Assembly: GCA_935421135.1 (NCBI GenBank)
Contig: OW285197.1
Coordinates: 8,968,723 to 9,032,722, forward strand
DNA length: 64,000 nt
From: Bugulina stolonifera
Taxonomy: Eukaryota; Bryozoa; Gymnolaemata; Cheilostomatida; Bugulidae
Reading direction: 5' to 3'
Made by a program: the position numbers and the translations under genes. Under the pieces are notes generated by a model. It searched no databases. It saw nothing but the letters and a program-made list of their open reading frames with translations, and was not told the DNA's origin. Each line of letters opens with the position of its first letter. Within the stretch, counting starts at the first letter, position 1. Below are positions 60,215 to 64,000 of this stretch, piece after piece.

Positions 60215-61542
60215 TTAGCCATGGATTTTCTTGTGTCTCTTATAGGTACCTGACTGTCGAAACATTTTACAGCAATATTCACACTGGTACGGCTTCTCTC
60301 CTGTGTGTACTCTGAGATGTGTGGTTAAAGTACATTTGTCTCTGAAATACTTCTTACAGAATTTGCAGCAGTGTAGCTCTCTTTGTTGATGGCCCTGTCA
60401 TCAAGAATATTGTTGAATTTAAGTCGAAGCATGTGCAATTAGACTGAATAGTGATAGGTTTGACCATCTCAATCACCTTACTTTAATTAACAGGTGGCAT
60501 GAGTCTTCGAGCATGCTTTACAAAGAATTGCTTTAATGGTATTCTCACCACTCTAGACTATGCTCAAAGTCATTCACATGGTTATACCCTCGCCTCATCT
60601 TACGAACTACACAATCATGATGGCTGATGCAGTTCAATAGACATACTTCACTACTGCTACTTGGTATTAATATTATTGGAATGCTATAACATGTCTATTA
60701 TAACCCCATGTATCTGAACATTGATTCATTATATGGATTAACAATGGATTGACTCACGCAACGATCATGTAAATCACTAGATCTATCTTAGTCTTACCAG
60801 GTCAACTGCTGTAAGACCTAGCAGCTAGATTCGAAATATGAATAATGCAAAAGTTTCCTATACAAGTAGCTTATCGATACATAAGTATGCAGCTTTGCTC
60901 AGTGCCTATAGAGATTGTACTCAGTGCATTTGTGGGAGATTTACTGGTAGTTTAAGAAAGTATGGAAGTTTAGTATACCTGTAGGTGCTTTATGTACTCA
61001 GAAGCAGTGTACAATATCTTTGAACAGATGTCACATCTGTATATATCACCGTCTTTATGGGTGGCCAGGTGTGCTCTGTAATCTCTAGCTTGCTTGTAAG
61101 ACTTGCCACACATCTAAAAGGATACGTTACGCAAATAATATCATACACTATAATCTTATGTGCCTTTACAAAAGACAAAATCTATCAAAACACAACCAAT
61201 AATTATATTATGTCAAGCCATCAACCTCTGCTACAAACTTCTAAGACCATTATTCCATTTGAACACCACTTGGAATCTTCTTTCAAATTCATAAAGAGAA
61301 GAGAAAATTTAATGGTAAAAGTAAGTTATTTATGAATAATTTTGTGAGCTCAAGTTGTAACAAAACTACAAAGTAAGTGTGAAATTTAAGAACATATCTG
61401 CGAATATTCACTTACCTCACAAAGATAGAGTTTAACTTTGACTCTGTCCTTTTTATGATCAATTTTACTTTGGTCTGGAGGGGCCACCAGATGGCCATTA
61501 TATGCAGTGCCATCAGATGGCACCTTTTGTCCCGATAGTAGC
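60215..61542 (-). CDS. C2H2 zinc-finger protein (gene C), 5' end not found
   Basis: Three minus-strand exons (61542-61416, 61113-60979, 60394-60215) encode at least 146 aa. Exon lengths of 135 and 180 bp and the phases are identical to gene B. Finger 1 is C-E-M-C with KSYKQARDYRAHLATH and is interrupted by the same intron; finger 2 is CDIC; finger 3 is CKFC and finger 4 CEYC with a TGEKPY linker; it ends in KIHG and stop. The first exon here begins in phase 2, as does the matching exon in genes A and B, so upstream exons with the N-terminus must exist further along the minus strand. I could not identify them between 61.5 and 64 kb. No PLDLS motif is visible in the part seen. Confidence 0.83.
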
Positions 61543-64000
61543 CTGGAAATCATGTACAGAAGTGTATGAATATATTCAACAGAGAGATTTTTTGTTGGAA
61601 GATTCAAGGGAACTCATTCAAAAAAATTTTGCAATCTGGCTTTCAACAAAGTGGCAAAAGCTTTTTGTAGGTCATAATGACATGATGGCTGTATTAAGCA
61701 ACTTGGTGGATTAGGTATGGAATTTAGTCATGCTTGCTATGAAAATATCATTTATATAAAACATGTGCTATCATTGGAAGATCCAAAGTTATACCACAGT
61801 GACCATCAGGGTTGGGACTAGCTGGTTTTGAAAACAAAGAACAACTCTCTCTTCTCTGTTCCTGATTAAAGCTGAAAATTTCAATCCTCGCTAGTGAAGT
61901 CTAACATCAGGGAATAGGAAATAAAATTATGTTTTGTTGCTTGTATATTTTCCCAGCAGCTAAAATACACCATAATAGTTAGGCCAGTTACATAACCCTG
62001 TAGTTAATATCCTTTGCATGATATTCGGATTTACATATTGTGATAGGTTTTTCATTTTTAATATCATTAACAACAATCATAGGCTTCAATTCAGATAAGC
62101 TTGGCCCCGCCCATATAAAGTTTTCCTCTCTCAGCTTGTTTCAGTAATAACCAAACAGTGAGAGGACAGATTCCCATAACATTATAAATACATTATAAAT
62201 ACCGTGCAGGTTTCCATGCTTTGCTCACGTGTTATTGCAATCAAGTTTTTTAAGCCGCAGTCTATCATTAATAATAACTAATAATATGAGCGAAGGAAAC
62301 CCAGTTAATAGAACAGCATTCACAGCATTTCGAAGTGTCACTGGTAATTATTTCAAAACCTAGCAGTCATGTACTCTTATTAATAATTGCTGATCATCAA
62401 CAATGATGTCATCGGGTAACTATAGTGACAGAATAATCACTTTGATAGTTATTAAATTACTATGAGAATGTTGTCACACAGCACTTCTATTAGAGAGCCA
62501 TGGAAGAACCTGGATGAACACAAATAAAATCTTCAGCTCAATGCAAAAGAATAACCATAATTGCCAAACAATTTCTGAATAGCAGCTTTCAGTAATTTTA
62601 ATTGGTTTTTGTTATGTTGATGGTATTGCTTTGCAAACTGCCTTGTATGCCATGCAACATGTGCTTGTATGTTTTATGCATTGTTAGCTATTAATTAGGC
62701 CTAATTAAGCCTAATGCATAGTAATACTGTAATGCTTTTGGCTAGTGCAGTGTGTAGTCTAGGACAACCTACTTGCAAAAGTGAAGAGCCTATGAGTGGT
62801 GCTAGGCCTTCGTTATTACATGAAAGATCGACAGGTACTAGTAGTCAATAGACTAACCAAGACGACCCATGTGGTTCTGAGTTGATGCTAGCTTGCTATA
62901 CCAAGAAAGAGTATACTCAGTCCTAGTAGGTTGTTCGGGCATCAAGGTCAAAGACTTTATCAGCTGGAACCACCTGTACTACGAGAGAAGACTCTGTATA
63001 AGTAGTATAATAGAAGTGTCTTTATTGAGATCCAAGCATCAACTGAGACAATGATAGTAAAAACCATTCGCTTTATATAGCATTTTTACTTCCGGAAAAT
63101 AGTTCCAGTGAAAGACCGAAGTAGCGTCGTCCGGAAATTGCACAACAAGATGGTCAAGGGCCGACCCAAAATAGGTCAGCCATAACAAAAGTTGCTTAAA
63201 ATTATTAGTTTCATGTGCAAAATTAATTGCAGCTTTTTCTGAGAGGTCAGCCTTCTTTGCATGGGTATAAAAAGGGTATAATTGCTCAGTTATGCATACA
63301 ATAAGTGTATAAATGTACAGTAATTATTACCATATAGTCAAAACAGTGCATAACAATAGAGATGTGTGACTTGTAAGTACAAGAGGATTAGGACATAGAT
63401 GAGTTGAGCAATGACAACTAAAGGCACTTAAGGTGCAACATGGTCCATCAGGCAGGCTGAGGCGGTATAAAGCAATCGTCCTGATCACTACAATACCATA
63501 ATGTAGGCTGGGTGTTGAAACTAATTCATTGTAATAGTAATAACCTCAACAAAAGATTCAAGTATAATTTACTTTCACATTTAGTGACTACCACCCTTGG
63601 TCTAGCCAACCCTATGTATGGCTTTACAGTGACCAACCTGATCACTTAATTAATTAATTTCAAGCATTGCCTACAAGGCAGCCTACCTTTAATTGCCACT
63701 AAATCCAAAATAGTTATAACCGTGTAATGTAATGTAAATTCCTCAAAAATTCACCACTGAAGAACTTTTTGTAAGTTTGAAGATGGCATTAATATATTTC
63801 CTAATCTGTCTGTTGCATTTTAGTATTGGAGAAAATTATTTTAAATTTGCTAACAATAGATGTAGCCTAAAGCTCATAACTCTTTGTCTAAAAATCTTCA
63901 AGAGTAAATTGCTGTAGTCTTGAACTTCACAACCTATACCACTCTGTGTGACTGAGGCTGATACCATTAGAACAACCTCAGCAACCGCAAGAAAATAAAC
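61543..64000. other. Right end of window: no clear gene
   Basis: Missing 5' exons of gene C may lie here or beyond. The open frame ending at 61714 (+) reads plausibly (...EYIQQRDFLLEDSRELI...), but it overlaps the acceptor region of gene C and has no recognised domain. A possible LTR occupies 62975-63187. Confidence 0.4.
62975..63187 (-). mobile_element. Possible short LTR of a retrotransposon
   Basis: On the minus strand the stretch begins TGTTATGG and ends GTACA. It has TATATAAAG about 117 nt in and AATAAAG about 45 nt after that, the order expected for U3-R-U5. It is followed two bases later by TGGTTCCAGC, which could be a tRNA primer-binding site. No internal coding region or second LTR was found in the window, and the flanks show no target duplication, so it is either a fragment or a chance resemblance. 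Confidence 0.35.

Overview
The window looks like nuclear DNA of an invertebrate animal, most probably a sponge (Porifera) or another early-branching metazoan. It is AT-rich. Genes are split by many short GT-AG introns, and intergenic stretches are full of SINE-like, MITE-like and microsatellite DNA. No operons, rRNA, convincing free tRNA genes or CRISPR arrays were seen. The sponge assignment is inference. It rests on a spongin/'short-chain collagen C4-like' domain gene, a nose-resistant-to-fluoxetine (NRF-6) type acyltransferase, a kinesin-light-chain-like TPR protein and a small immunoglobulin-type receptor.

Layout. 1-11.4 kb: no supported gene; microsatellites and dispersed repeats. 11.4-15.7 kb (+): zinc-finger gene A, 6 exons, 308 aa, with a CtBP-type PLDLS motif. 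15.7-19.7 kb: repeats. 19.7-28.5 kb (-): a complete 14-exon NRF-6-like membrane acyltransferase, 779 aa, with two oppositely oriented tRNA-derived SINE copies, a tandemly duplicated exon and a GC-AG intron. 28.5-33.0 kb: intergenic, with a 17-bp minisatellite. 33.0-38.6 kb (+): 6-exon type II membrane protein with a C4-like domain, 301 aa; its first intron holds a MITE. 39.9-43.2 kb (+): single-exon TPR protein, 1097 aa. 44.0-47.7 kb (+): 6-exon Ig-like type I receptor, 488 aa. 47.7-53.9 kb: intergenic with foldback repeats. 53.9-57.5 kb (-): zinc-finger gene B, 5 exons, 317 aa, with four PLD(L/T/F)S motifs. 60.2-61.5 kb (-): zinc-finger gene C, 3' part only. 61.5-64 kb: a possible LTR and otherwise nothing clear.

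The most notable theme is the three-member zinc-finger family A/B/C. All three share four C2H2 fingers, the same intron phases (one intron splits finger 1 between its two cysteines), and 135-bp and 180/186-bp finger exons. A and B carry N-terminal PxDLS-type motifs typical of CtBP-recruiting repressors. I assembled exon structures by hand from splice signals, reading-frame phase and paralogue comparison; no transcript data or database search was used.
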